Assembly: GCA_003427395.1 (NCBI GenBank)
Contig: BFEA01000110.1
Coordinates: 2,107,795 to 2,171,385, forward strand
DNA from: Chara braunii
Lineage: Eukaryota > Streptophyta > Charophyceae > Charales > Characeae
Length of the DNA: 63,591 nt
Direction of reading: 5' to 3'
The translations under genes and the position numbers were made by a program. The notes under the pieces were generated by a model. It saw nothing but the letters and a program-made list of their open reading frames with translations. It searched no databases and was not told the origin of the DNA. Position 1 is the first letter of the stretch. Each line of letters begins with the position of its first letter. Shown here piece after piece: positions 11,476 through 23,997 of the stretch.

Positions 11476-13931
11476 CACTCGAGTGTCGGCTTACACGCAT
11501 CTTGAGTGGTTAATCCCTCGATGCTAAACAATCGCGAAGGCGATTGCGAGTTCTACCCTCTTCTATATCCTGTGCAGACGGGTGGTGGGCAGGCCTTGAC
11601 CCTTCGTAGCGGCCAAACGCCTCAGACCCTGAGAATGAGGCTCCATCCTCGGAGGCCAAAAAACAGGCCAAGGGGTTTGACTTTTATAGTCGCCACGAAT
11701 ATTAACGTCCAACTATAAAAACTTTAAAAAACAAAAGGTGAAAATATATATATATATATATTTTTTAATACAGATCTGTTTGATCATTTACGCACGGTCA
11801 TGATATACATAAAGGGTATACGACACGAGGCGATCACTCTCATAATCAACAACGTGACTCCCTTCAAAATATACACAAGATCGCAAACAAAGTCAAATCT
11901 AAACGTCACCTCATAAAATATACATGCAATCACATCAAAGATTCAACGGCGGCAAAGCACGCACTATACGGGATCAACTTCAACCACTCCCTCCACTCAT
12001 ACCCCTTGCCTTATCCACACAAGCCTAAACATTTGTCCAACATTCCAAAATAAAATACTTGGTCTTTTTTACATGACCATTTAGTAAAAGTCCGAGTAAC
12101 AACCCAAAGAAACATTTCAACTCACATGAGTTAGCCTTGATAACCTCCAAACGTTCGCTTTCATGATCGCATCTGCAAACAAGAATTTGGAACCCAAATA
12201 CTCTAATCCCCTTCATTGTGGTTGACCGAGAGTCCACAAAAGACTACTATGGGAGCTCCGAAACCAATCCCGAAGCAAAAATTGATGATTGACTCGCGAT
12301 AGCGAGTTAAAGTTGAATCGTAAACCGATGAATTGGCATCCAACATGTTAACAAAAGATAATAGAAAATAATCATCGCAAGATCGAACTGAAACTAGTCA
12401 AATCTTTAATTGGAAGGCAAAAACAAAATTGTAACACAACGTGGGTCAATCATCAATTTAAGTGCACGAAGAATAAACCTCCATATCACATCTCACTTAG
12501 TTTATCCCAATGACTAAATCTAAATTTTACTATAAATAAGTGTTAAAAAATAAGGTCAAATTTGACATTATCTCCCCTATACAGGCTAGATTTTCAAAAA
12601 TATTCCTATCAAAATAAAATTTAATTATTCAAAACTAATTTTTTTTTGCCATCACTACCTCTAGAGAAGGTGTCTTTTCAAAATTTATATTCGACTGAAA
12701 ATGAAATATGACAATCACTCCCTCTGGAGAAAGTGTCTTTCCAGAATTTGTACTCGACTGAAAATCAAATATGAAAACGATCCATGTTTTTAGAGAGCCA
12801 AATTTGTTAAACTCCCTGAATTAGTAAAAATTCAGGCACTACCTGCTTTAGAGAAGAAGGTTTCTCAGATTTATATAAAGTCAAATATCAACTCAAAATA
12901 AAACTTGAGTCAAATCAAAACAAAATTTGACTAACTACTTAGATAATAAATAAAAAATCGGCGACACTTCCCTTATAAAAGTGTCTTTCAAAAATTCGTG
13001 CAAAACTTAATATAATCTAAAAATGACACTTACAAAGTTAAAATTTGTCTAACTATCTGATTTAGTAAAAAATTGGGCAAACTCTCCCCTGTAAAACTGA
13101 ACTTTCTAGATTTATACTAAGTCAGATATATAACTCGGACACTTGAATTTTATAAAAACAAAATTTGACTAACTCCGTAAATTTGCATAAATTTAGGCAC
13201 CACTTCGCTTAGCAAAAGTACCTCCCTAAAATTTATACAAAACCATGTAGGAAATAAACTAAAAAAATGCAAAAATAGTTCAAACCTCTTTACCTCCAGC
13301 ACATAACGAGCATCTAAGGTAACTACCTATCAAAGTTCATACTCACACTAAGTAAAACTCTCACTCAATCACATGCAAGTCCATTACACAATGGGTAAGT
13401 ACTCTCACAAGAAATCGAAAGTTGTTTACATAAGACAATTAATTGATCCTCCAGATGATTATCATTTTACCCATCTTACAGACGGCATGATGCTCGAAAC
13501 AATGCCTAACTTGCCCTAGATTATACATAAACAGGTTGCAAAACTACTCTCTTCTTTAGGCATGCGACTAGATCATTCAACTTAGAAACACTGCCTAGTT
13601 ACCGTGACCTATTTAATTATCGCTGCAATGACTGAACTGTATATCCTTCAGCCGTTCAATATCATAAAAGAGGGTTCCTTCATGATATTTGTCTTTTAAC
13701 ACTCGAGTGTCATTAGTTGTAGGTAAGGTCGTCGTCATGACAACCGATCGAGTGAGTACACATAATTGAGTGTTATGACCTCCCTCGCCCGTGCATTCTT
13801 TTTATGCCGCCTTGCACGAATCTCACCAGAAACTTTACTGTTTTTTTAGTTATGGGTCGAAACATTTGAAAAAGGGACTAGCCATATATGCATGTCTGAG
13901 TTTTGACTTTTATAGTCGCCACAAATATTAA
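11476..13931. repeat. AT-rich island bounded by repeated end sequences
   Basis: The palindrome ACACTCGAGTGTC occurs at about 11476 and 13700; TTTGACTTTTATAGTCGCCAC follows about 200 bp later in each case (11676 and 13902). Between 11.7 and 13.9 kb the sequence is strongly AT-rich and non-coding. Confidence 0.6.
12600..13260. repeat. degenerate tandem repeat of about 120 bp
   Basis: AAATTTGACTAACT-like words at about 12797, 12919, 13044 and 13160, each followed by TTTAGTAAAAATT, GGCACTAC and an AGTGTCTTTC-like word. Spacings 122, 125 and 116 bp. Confidence 0.7.
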
Positions 13932-14710
13932 CCGTGGAAGATCCGCACCGCATGCGGCGGTTCACCTGCAGGTCCGATCTAGGTGTGAACCGCTCGTACC
14001 ACCTATGCTACAACGTACGAGAAAAACCCTTGGTTGGATCACCTTTGCGATTGCACGTAGAAACTTCCACGTGTGGCTTAGTAGCTCGACAAAGATACAC
14101 CCACCGAAGGAATGATGTCAACTCTTGTGGGTGGAGGTAAGTTTTACCTCATAGAACCCTATCCTGTCGTAGGGGCTCGATGAAGGTGTAGTGGGCGCAC
14201 TCGGTCGGAGCAGCTCCGCTACTTCTATTTACATGACGCAACTTGTGAATTTGTTAATCCTGTGTGACGCGGTCGGAAATGTCCCTCTACGGGAACCGTG
14301 TGCTCCACACCGCGACTTCTACAGGGTGATTGGGTAGTCACTCCGGGTGATAAGGAAAGTATAGGCAATGTGGTTGAGGTACGAAACATTGGATAGCCTT
14401 TTCCTGTAGGTCAAGGAGAATATGCTCATTAGATACAACAATAAGGTGGTGGGGTGATGGAGGAATGCTAAACTGTATAGAATCCGGATAATTAGGGGCA
14501 AGGAGGAATGAATAGCATTACATCCAAAAACCCCACTTGCAAAACTCCCCTTTGACCCAGAGGAGTGGCAGTGAAAATCTAAACGCAGGACAAAATTTTG
14601 TACCAACAAACCGTTATTCAGTGTGACAGTGAAATCTGCATATCGTCTGTTAAGGCCAAAGGCAAATCTCAAAGAGATTGTGATGGACTGTTAAAGGTAT
14701 CACAGTAACG

Positions 14711-15160
14711 TAGGGAATGAGGCTATCCCCTCCATTCGATGATTCACCACCATTCGATGGTTCACCGCCACAAGGTTTAACCCTGCTCAGGTGGCCTCGC
14801 TACAATGGCAAATAGAGCCTTCCAACCAACAACTGAGTAGTAAACCTTGCTACAATGGCAAATAGAGCACCGTTACCTTCCAACCAACAACTGACCAGTA
14901 AACCTCAGAGCAAAAGGGACTGGTGTTGCCATGGTGCAAATTGCCACACGGCCTTTACCTCTCGCAGGATTGAATTTCCCGTTGGAGGTCTCACTTGGAA
15001 CGTACGGAATGAGGTTATCTGCCCCATTCAATGTTTCAGCGGTACAAGGCCTAAGCGTGCTAAGATGGCCTCGCTACACTGGCAAATAGAACACCATTGC
15101 CTTTCAACCAACAACTGGCTAGTACACCACACTTACCTGGAGCAAAGTGGAGTAATGTTA
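14711..15160. repeat. tandem duplication, period about 290 bp
   Basis: GGAATGAGG.TATC, GGCCTCGCTACA.TGGCAAAT and CAACCAACAACTG recur at 14711 and 15001, with a partial extra unit at 14839. Confidence 0.75.
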
Positions 15161-15542
15161 CCGTGACGCAGGATTCCCGAAACTTTAGGACATGTATTCC
15201 TGGCCACTACCGGGGGCAGTCCTCACATGGCGATGGTGGGTCTGGATCTGGATCCAACTGGGCACCAGATCCACCTATCCATAGGTTTCAAGGACACTCC
15301 TATGTGAGGCATGGACCTCCCCCACGTGTAATGCCTAGGACAACAATAATCATTTTCAAGGTAGTGAGAAGAACTGTTATCTAGGGCCTTTGGAGAAAAC
15401 GTGCACATATGCCACTCAGGGGGTCCGCATAGAAGGGGAGGAGGTGATAGAAATGATGGAGCAGTATATTCATCAGGAACTCATGGCACGGTGGCTAAAA
15501 GTTAAAACTCAACTGGATCTGGCAGAAAGTTAAAACCCAACT

Positions 15543-15875
15543 GGAATGGAACTGTTCCATTCAAAGAAATTTAAGACATAACACAAGCAATCAAACAATT
15601 TTGTTCCATTCAAAGAAATTTAAGACATAGCACAAGCAATTAAACAATTCTCAGGTGACTGGATGGGTAGTGAAAATGACATGACACAAGCAATTAAACA
15701 ATTTCTACGTCCACCCTCAGAATTCCCTGACCCCTTCCCACCCCATCAGTTCTCCATGGTTGACTTGCAGTGGCACCGAACCACGAGATCCCGCTGCGTC
15801 CACCCTCAGAATTCCCTGACCCTTTCCCAGCCCATCAGTTCTCCATGGTCGACTTGCAGTGGTATGGTGCTGACT
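15543..15875. repeat. two adjacent tandem duplications
   Basis: CATTCAAAGAAATTTAAGAC plus ACACAAGCAAT.AAACAATT, two full units and one partial at 15555-15705. Then CGTCCACCCTCAGAATTCCC to GACTTGCAGTGG twice (15709 and 15797). Confidence 0.85.
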
Positions 15876-16299
15876 ACGCAGGGTTACAGTAAAGGGTAAT
15901 GTAGATAATCAAGCAGCCTATGGCATTTGCAGAATATCGAGGGGCTGTGACGAGCCGCAGCAAGCCGGGCCATTATGGCTGGGTACCCCTCTCCAAAGGG
16001 TTATGGGACGCTGGCCCCAGTTTCCAGCAGGGCTGTTCCTCATCAATAGACCACTAGAAAATAGATTCACTGGTTTGCAGCATCTGGTAACAACGGAAAG
16101 GGAGGAAGGGGACCAGGTAGTCGAGTGATTACTAGGCGCCCAGCAACAGGACAAAAGAGCCCTCCTCTTGTCAATTCCTCTCATGTGGGTAATCAATGCT
16201 GGCAGGATGTCTGTGTGCTCAAATGCTGAATCGTTCACAAGGACGCTGGACCTGTTTTCCAGCAGGTGTTGCTCTGCATCAATAGATCGGAGCAACCAG

Positions 16300-16970
16300 T
16301 CAACCCGCCAGAAGGGGGTGCTGTTATCACCTCTTCCAGCATAAGGACTGGTTTTCCTGAGGAAAAAAAAAAGGACCCTCCTCTGCTTTTGTTCGTCACT
16401 CCATATCTGGGAGCAAAAGGGAGATTTCAGCTCTGTCTGTGTCACTCAATTCGACTTACAAACACCCTCCCATAACCTCGCTTCATTTGAGCTGATATCT
16501 TTTCTGATAAAACTGAGCTAGTTCAATGGAAGAAGAGAGGAGATTGTCTAGCTCTCTCCATAGTTCCTTGGCACACCCCATTTTGCCGCTTTCGAGGGCT
16601 CTTTCCTTGCTTTAGTCACTCCGACCCGGAAAGCTTAGCAGGGCGTAGGTTTGAGCATCACACACATTCAATCCCCGCCCCGCACGCATTCAAACACACC
16701 ACGTGAAACTGATAGACCATAGTAAAAACGTTCTATTCAGCCATAACAAGTGCTCTCCGAACCGTGTGAGATGGTCGCCCATCACACGGCTCTCCAACCT
16801 GAGTAACCTTTGTGGTGTGCCTGACACAGTGGAATTTGCTTACGCTATGCTTAAAGAAGAGTTGTCAGGGGCGGGAAAAAATCGAGCACACACCCCGTCC
16901 ATGCCAGCACATCGCACACGACCCAGATGCACGTGACATTCATGCAAAAAAAAATTAAAAAATTCAAGTA
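16300..16970. other. intergenic, no gene recognised
   Basis: Unique-looking sequence between the GGGACGCTGG repeat and the CA-repeat duplication. No RNA gene or coding region could be supported. Confidence 0.35.
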
Positions 16971-16971
16971 C

Positions 16972-17038
16972 TTCCCCCCCCCGCCACACCACCACCAACC
17001 CTGCAATCCTAGCAAACTACACGGTCACGAGTGTACGT

Positions 17039-17104
<66 letters not shown>

Positions 17105-17352
17105 GATTCAATGAATTTATAGGTTAAATCGGTCTATTCGATTGATTGATTGCAATTCAAAGTGGTTCAATCAATCTATTCGATCTTAATCGTGTCCATC
17201 TCGTTGTGGACCGCCCCCCTCCCCGCCCAACCACCACCAACCCTGCAATCCTAGCCGAGTACACACTCGAGGGTGTGTGTGTGTGTGCACGCACATACAC
17301 TCGAGCGTGTACTCTGCTAGGATTGCATATGCGTGCACACACACACACACAC

Positions 17353-17383
<31 letters not shown>

Positions 17384-17475
17384 ATCGATTCAATGAATTT
17401 ATCGGTTCAATCGATCGATTCGATTGATCGATTGCGATTCAAAGTGGTTCAATCAATCTTTTCGATCTCCATCAA
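16972..17475. repeat. CA microsatellite duplication with inverted repeat
   Basis: Two copies of CCACCACCAACCCTGCAATC, a CA tract (17039-17101; 17335-17383) and AATCGATTCAATGAATTTAT plus TTCAAAGTGGTTCAATCAAT. The second copy contains the inverted pair TGCAATCCTAGCCGAGTACA / TGTACTCTGCTAGGATTGCA around a GT tract. Confidence 0.85.
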
Positions 17476-17487
17476 ATCAATTGGCTT

Positions 17488-18810
17488 TGTGTGGGTGGGT
17501 GGGTGGGTGGGTGGGTGGGTGCACGAGCGTGCACAACTCTTTTGGAGTACCAACTGCACTCTCAGGGGGGCTGCTCGGTTCGGGATGTCTTGTGTTGCCT
17601 GTGGGTGTCACTGTGTGATCATGGATGCTCGTCAGAGTGTCTCCCTGGCTCAGTGGGTGGTGGGAACGAACAGTCTGCGGGGTTCAATCGTGATGTGAGT
17701 AGGTCATGTGCTGCTTTGCTCCGTGTTGGATGTGTGGACGGCCTCATCTGCATTCCCCCGCTGCCCTGCTGCCGGTCCCGCTTGCTTCGCATGGTTCTTT
17801 GCAGATTGATGTACTCGCTGAGTGGTGTGGCTGTGGTTGGTGTTGCCTTGCGCTTCGCTGCTCCGCTGCTCCGCTGCCTTGCTGCCCTTCCGCTGGCCTT
17901 GCCTTCCGTGTTTGCTGCTTGCGGGCCTTGTTGGTTGGTTGCCTTGTTGCGGGTGCCTTGCTCCACGGTTGACGAGTTGCTGATCCGCTCGCCCTGTCGT
18001 CCCTTGCAGTATGGTTGCCTTGCTTGTGTTGCCTTGTGCTTCACTCCACGGTTGACGTGCTGCTTGTCCTGTGTGCCATGTACTTCCTTGCAGTCGTTTT
18101 TGGCGTTGTGCAACCGTGATGCCTCTACTGTGTTGCCCGCTGATATGTTCCGCTCGGGGACAGTGCCCTCAACAAGGGTTCATGACCCAAACCATCGAAT
18201 ACGAAGATTCCGCAGATTGTCAAGGATTCAGCCTCCTGTTGAGTCGGTGCAACTCCGACAAAACAATCTTGTCATCATCGGTTTTTTATTTTTTTCGGTC
18301 TTCGCGGTTTTTGGGGACTGTATATATTTTTTGATTTGCCTGCTTTCTGTGTTTGAGCGAAGTCTACCATCCCGCCTCCCCCCCGCCCCCCACCCATTGT
18401 CCTTCACTGTTGCCTGTTGTCTTATGCTTGGGGTATCTCTCTGTACTTCCACTTTTCTTTTGTCTTTCCTTGTTTTGTGCGTTTATGTATAGTCTGCCCT
18501 CCCACTTCCCCCGTGCCCCCCAGCCCTTGTGCCTTTCTGCAGTTTGCCGTCGTTGCCTCCTTGCCTTTTGTCTTATTGTGCTTCCTTTCCCCATCCTGTG
18601 GTGTCTGTTTGATCGTGTGTTCCAGTTTGCCCGCAAAGAGCAGTGGGAGCATGAATGCTCGTGTACTCCGGCATAGTCATTCCCTGCCTTACAATATAGG
18701 TTCCGTCTGCACCGCGACTACAAGTTCTTGTTCCCGAGTTTGCTTATGTAGTCCGGCATAGTCATTCCCCACCTCCGAGTAGCGGATGTGTCTGCACCAC
18801 GAGTTTTCAT
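17488..18810. repeat. GGGT microsatellite and low-complexity duplicated region
   Basis: TGGG repeats at 17488-17521, then GC- and T-rich sequence with repeats of TTGCCTTG and CTCCACGGTTGACG (about 17960 and 18048), duplicated CTTTTGTCTT blocks (18360-18600) and CGGCATAGTCATTCCC twice (18670 and 18752). Long open frames here follow from composition. Confidence 0.6.
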
Positions 18811-18893
18811 TCTTAAGGTGCGCCAATATATTATTTCAGATCTTGATTCTGATGCGGTTTCCGTCTCATACCTCAAACATGTCATATTATGCA

Positions 18894-18895
<2 letters not shown>

Positions 18896-18952
<57 letters not shown>

Positions 18953-18964
18953 CACACACACACA
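18896..18964. repeat. CA microsatellite
   Basis: About 69 bp of CA with one GC interruption. A 32-bp direct repeat follows nearby (GACAAAATTCGACGTACCCT twice from 19070). Confidence 0.95.
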
Positions 18965-19572
18965 TTAACCTCCTCGTTCAATCTTACACCAGCAGCATCT
19001 GTGCCCCTCCTGTGGAACTCGCAGCCGTATACACATTGCCAAATGATAGTGCTCGGCCTACCAGGAACGTTGACAAAATTCGACGTACCCTAGCCAGGAA
19101 TGTTGACAAAATTCGACGTACCCTAGCAACAGCAGGTCCAGCACCAGTGCTGCTGCTCCGAAAATTGCAGCAGTATAAATGTCGCAAAATGAAAGGGCTC
19201 AGTCAGGGCCGTGCCATGGGGTACGAGAAGGGTGCACAAAAGTGTGTAACAGGGGAGTGCACAAAGCCATGTGAGTACGACGGGGTGCACAAAGCCAGGG
19301 GGTGCACCTACCGGAACCACTCTGGGTACCAGAGGGGTGCACAAAACTCTATGTACCCCAACATTAACCGCAACACCACAACTACACCAGCCCATGTGGC
19401 TGAATGGTATGCTGATGCTGTTGGTAGACTAACATGGGGAAAAAAAAGAAAAAAGAGTCGAGTTCAGAAAATCAATGAGATAAGATGAGTAAATTAACCC
19501 TGTTGATTTTCCTCAACCATTCCTCAACCATTCAGTTCGATGATGATCCCTCAATCTTCTGCCTCCAACCTT

Positions 19573-19677
19573 TTAAACCACCAGTACCTCACCCTTCTGT
19601 TTTTCTCCGAAACGGAGCGTCAACAGCCACGTCGGACAGGGGTCTGGGGAGGAATGACCGGTACTGAACTGAATTAA
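19573..19677. mobile_element. TTAA-flanked short inverted-repeat element
   Basis: Begins TTAAACCACCAGTACC and ends GGTACTGAACTGAATTAA, about 105 bp. The right end is diverged from the family form GTACTGGTGGTTTAA. Confidence 0.55.
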
Positions 19678-19838
19678 AAACCAAAAAATACCATAAAACA
19701 AAAAAGCAAATTCCTAAACCCAAAACAAAATGGGAAAAAAAGCACAGGGCGCGGGGGTGGGTGGGGGGGAAATGCGTTCGACCCGGTGCGAGCATTTGGG
19801 AGCAGGGCGCGAGCATACTCACACACTCACACGCATTT

Positions 19839-19945
19839 CCATAAAATTGTAAACTCTAGGTGATCTTTTGGGTCACAGGGGCTACGTATTCCGCGTTTTC
19901 ACGCAAATGGGCACATAAATGTCAGCGGCTTGCGTTTTATTTTAC
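19839..19945. repeat. direct repeat, second copy at 21244-21350
   Basis: Both copies share GGGTCAC, GGGCTACGTATT, TTTTCACGCAAATGGGCAC and TAAATGTCAGCGGCTTG. They are 1.4 kb apart in the same orientation and could be the ends of an element, but no target duplication is visible. A foldback MITE lies between them. Confidence 0.7.
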
Positions 19946-20690
19946 TTCTTGAAATGCCCTTGGACAATATAAAGGGCTATCACCTTCTCCGGAAAATTCC
20001 ACTAACGCGCCTCGATCGACACCGCCGAAGTTGAGTTTTCTCAATGCTGAGCTTTCTATCACGTGTGGCATGGTGGGACGGAGCTCTGCCGTTGATGTAT
20101 TGAGAATCTAAGGATACCTAAATACAGGAGAATAACCTATTAGATTTGGTCGTTTTGTACATTTTTTCTTTGACGTGAAATCCGTTTTGTCATATGCTTT
20201 GGCCCTTTTCATTCGGGTGGGAAACCATTTTCCATTGAGAAAACTACCCTACCCAGGGTAGTAGGGTACATTTTTCAACTTATGTGCCTTTCGTTTTTTT
20301 TTTTCTTTTTTAGACATCATTACACCCTGAAACGGAGGAACCCTGACAGCTGTGTTTGGTTCTCTGGCATCAAACTCTCTTTCCTTCTTTGGGCAATGAA
20401 CGCATCTGGTCATCCATGTTGTCCCTGTCCCTTTTACGAATGGTGACCTCCTGTCCCCTCACCACGGGAAGTATCCTTTTTCCACGGAGACATTCACTCC
20501 GTGACTGTGCCTGACGTGATTCATTTCTCCGTTACTTGATAAAAAATAAGGAGAAAAGCTGTTTCTAGCGTTTTTTTTTTGAGTTTTCTAATTTCTTGTT
20601 TCAAATTTATTAATGTCAAAATGGTGTCACACGGTTGCATTTTCTAAACTTGCACTTGAGCGGTGGGACTTCACCCCAGAGAAAGAGGTA

Positions 20691-20812
20691 GGCTACAGTC
20701 TTCCCCCGAATACAACGCACAGTCATTATAGCTGTATTTGAGGCATCTTTCAGTCTAGATACAGCTATAAAGACCCAAATCCTGCCATGTATTCGGGGGG
20801 AAACTGTAGCCA
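20691..20812. mobile_element. foldback MITE (TATAGCTGTATTTG family)
   Basis: Ends GGCTACAGTCTTCCCCCGAA and TTCGGGGGGAAACTGTAGCC pair over about 24 bp. Inside, TCATTATAGCTGTATTTG faces GATACAGCTATAAAGAC. About 122 bp. Confidence 0.75.
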
Positions 20813-21359
20813 AGCTATATACACTTTGGATAGGAAGAGGATTCTCTAATAATTCCCACTTCAACCACCTAAACGTGCTCTGCGTTAACAGACGTGGCTT
20901 TTTGGATGAACGGGCCTGGGCCAGTAGCCCCAATTCAGCCAAGTGGAAACGGCACAATTTCCACTTTTGGCTGGCAACCATAAAAAAAAACAGAGAAAAA
21001 TAAAGCAATCCATTTGTGAATCATAAGAGGGGCACCAGTCAAAGGCAACTTCGTTGCGAGTTCGAAAACAACAGACAAAACCAGAAAGACTCAGGATCCA
21101 ACACCATAATTCTTTTTTCTTTTTTTCTTTTTTTTTTCTTTTTTTTTTTTCTTTTCTTCTCAAGCACATAATTCGACCATGTTCCAGGCCGTTACACAGA
21201 GCACTTTTAGGAGGTACTGGTGGTTTATTTGGAGATTTGTTTTCATAAAATCGTAAAATGTAGATAGATTTTTTGGGTCACGGGCTACGTATTTTGAGTT
21301 TTCACGCAAATGGGCACGTAAATGTCAGCGGCTTGTACAGCCGCGGGGTTTACGTATTT

Positions 21360-22930
21360 TGCGGGAACCTCTGGGGCGAGGTTCCACTAGCAACCGGATA
21401 GGATAAGGATAGAAACGAGTTTGTGGGGCGGTTGAGTGACCCAAATCCTGCCGCCATGCAAAACTCGTGATCCCACGGTCAGTACTTTACATGTATAACC
21501 CGAAAAAGTAAGGAGATCTTTGTTCCCCTCCTCTCCTTAACGCTGGGCATGCCCGTGCAAAGAAAGCTTCCCGCCAGAATCGTTTTAGTCGGTACGGGGT
21601 GTGGCCAACCCCAAACGAGGTTGGGGTCGGCTTTAGCCCACTGGATAGAAGATTTTCAGCATTTTACTTGCTGTTGTGCAATTATCTCATTGGGTAGAGC
21701 CCTCCTTCAATCACGGAGTGTATGGAGGGTGCCAGGATCACTGCTGACAGAAGTCGATTTTATTCCCAAAAAATGTGGCGGTTACTTTGTTCGCTGTTTT
21801 TGCAACCACCACCATCAGATCATTTTTCTGATGGCTGGGAAGCACTCTGCCGTGATTTCCGGTGGGAGGTCTCTGTTTCTTTCTTTTTTTTGAGCCTTTT
21901 TCCTGTTTTCTCAGCCCAGAAATTCGTAATAAACGTGTCTGGCCGCTGCCACTCAGTGTCACACTGGATCAGCCACACTCCTATCCGACTGCTAATGGGA
22001 CCTCGCCCCTGGAGGCCCCCTCAATTGCGTATTTCTGTTAGACCTGTTGCTTTCTGGAAACACAAAAAAAGAATTCGACATTCGGTGGGCAGCTCTCATA
22101 AGAAAAAGAACAAAAAAACAAGAGCAGGAAAAAGAGATGCATTTTTCTGCATCGTGCTGTGTGACCCCCGGGCACGTATAATCGCATTCCTAGAGCAGAT
22201 CGAGACTGTCCTTTCTGTTCTGTGACGTATACGGGCGTGCTGTGTGACTGGGAAGGGCCGCATAATTGCAATTGTACGTGCTAGTGTGCGAGTGTGCCCT
22301 CAGTATGTTCCTTCTTTTTTTTTTGGTATCTTTTCCTTTTTCCAGATTCTCCTGCCAATCTGGCAGGTCGTCGTCCATGATACACTCGAACGCCCTCATA
22401 GAGGGCTAGCCTTATAGGGCACTTCCAGTGATGTATCGAACTGATTTCGAACTGATTTCCTGGCCAAGGCAGTGTTTTTTTTTTTTTTTTGTCGTTTCTT
22501 ATCTTTCACTTTCTGACGACGTGGGGGCATTTCTTTTTTTCTTTTTGTCTTCTTGTGCTGAGATATCTAGCAACAACTCGAACGTCCTCACAGAGTGCAT
22601 GCTCTTAGTAGCAATTCAGAGAATGAACCCGCCTGCGTTCACATCCCCCGCGATCCTGCTCGTTTTTACATTTTCACTGTTTTTTTTTTCTTCTGGTTCC
22701 CCCAGCCTCGGCCTGTCCAACTACTGGTACTGCCAAGCTCGGCAGGCTTGGCATACCGGTCGTCAAAGGCCAGAATGCATAGCTGGGCGAGGTACTGGTG
22801 GTTTAAGCATTGCTCTCGCTAGGGCTTTTACAATATGGCTTAATAGGTGTAATTACTCGAAAACAGCTTCGCTGGTTCTCGACCGGAAAAAAAATAAAAT
22901 CATAATTACCAAGTGCTGAGTCGGCAGTTC
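21360..22930. other. intergenic, repeat fragments only
   Basis: Holds right ends of the TTAA family (GAGGTACTGGTGGTTTAA at 22789-22806; a similar end at 21213-21229 lies just before), a MITE end at 22278-22303 and AACTCGAACG.CCTCA duplicates near 22385 and 22575. No coding or RNA gene is supported. Confidence 0.4.
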
Positions 22931-23109
22931 TTTTTTTGGCGATCACACTGTTGGGTGCGAGGCCTCCTCAGCCCTCCTGCAAGCGAGAATTCATTGTCAA
23001 ATGAAATAAAGTGAAGTTTGTGGATACCAAACTGCTGGTTTTCAAAAATCGTCGGTGCCGGACAAAAAGCTAGTGCTAATCCACAACACTCCACACATAT
23101 CTTGAATGT

Positions 23110-23385
23110 ACTAGGCGATTGTGGTACTCCGAGAGTAGGTCGAAGGGGCGATCGCGGTAATCCGAGAGTTGGTCAAAGGGGCGAACGTGGTAATCCGAGA
23201 GTAGGTCAAAGGGGCGATTGTGGTAATCCGAGAGTAGGTCAAAGGGGCAATCATGGTAATCCGAGAGTAGGTCTAAGGGGTGATTGTGGTACTCCGAGAG
23301 TAGGTCAAAGGGGCGATCGTGGTAATCCGAGAGTAGGTCGAAGGGGCGATCATGGTAATCCGAGAGTAGGTCAAAGTGATGAAAG
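23110..23385 (+). repeat. 33-bp minisatellite, collagen-like when translated
   Basis: About eight units of GGTAATCCGAGAGTAGGTCA plus AAGGGGCGATYGT. As 33 is a multiple of three, a 142-codon frame (23018-23446) runs through with an 11-residue unit GNPRVGQRGDR. No signal peptide, domain or gene context supports a real protein. Confidence 0.9.
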
Positions 23386-23568
23386 TTTTCTGATCACAAG
23401 TTCTCTGATCACAGACACATCAGCTGATGGTGACAGTTGCATTTAAGATCATTAATTGTCTGTTGTCATATGTCTCCATGTCACACCACCGCCAAAACCT
23501 GTAATTCCAAACAGAACATTAACAAAACAAAAGCGCAGCCTAGCAGTGTGGATCATCATCAGCGTCCC

Positions 23569-23748
23569 TTAAGAGCACCAGTACACCGCACCTGGGCGGG
23601 CGGGTGTCAGCATGAAACCCGCACCACTTTGGAAGCGGTTTTTTCTTTTCTTTGTTCAACGCCACCCCACACCGCGCGGCCCCTCCGAGTTTTGCTTGTG
23701 GCGACAAAAAACTTTCTGCAAGGCTGGGGCCGTGTACTTCAGGTTTAA
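23569..23748. mobile_element. TTAA-flanked short inverted-repeat element
   Basis: Left TTAAGAGCACCAGTACAC, right GTGTACTTCAGGTTTAA, about 180 bp, TTAA at both borders. The interior has GCGGCCCCTCCGAG and GGCTGGGGCC as in other copies. Confidence 0.6.
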
Positions 23749-23990
23749 ATAATCACTGTGCATCCCTTATCAACCATCCCCCCCCCCATTCTATACCATG
23801 CTGGGAAACACCCTGGAATTACCGCAGAATAGGCAAGGAAAGAAAGCAAACAAACGAAGAAAAAAATCAGCGTTTTAAATAATCAGCAATGAGCATCCCT
23901 TATAATAATTTTATAAAACCATTTCACCACCTCCGCGTGATTGCAGTCTTGGCAAGGAAAGCAAGCAAACAGACGAATAAAAAAATCTGA
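23745..23990. repeat. tandem duplication upstream of the U6 copy
   Basis: TTTAAATAATCA, GCATCCCTTAT and GGCAAGGAAAG.AAGCAAAC recur at 23745-23865 and 23875-23980. The U6 copy is inserted at the A-run that ends the second copy. Confidence 0.75.
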
Positions 23991-23997
23991 CCGACCA

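Noticed and set aside
11476-13931. LTR pair of the gypsy element
   Set aside because: Only short end words match between the two sides; the 200-bp segments between them are not similar and the RT remnant is outside.
17491-18492. 333-codon plus-strand open frame
   Set aside because: It follows GC- and T-rich duplicated low-complexity sequence, starts in a GGGT microsatellite (VGGWVGGWVG) and shows no domain. Antisense frames of similar length exist.
23110-23385. CRISPR-like regular array
   Set aside because: Units of 33 bp are contiguous with no unique spacers, in a eukaryotic context; it is a minisatellite.
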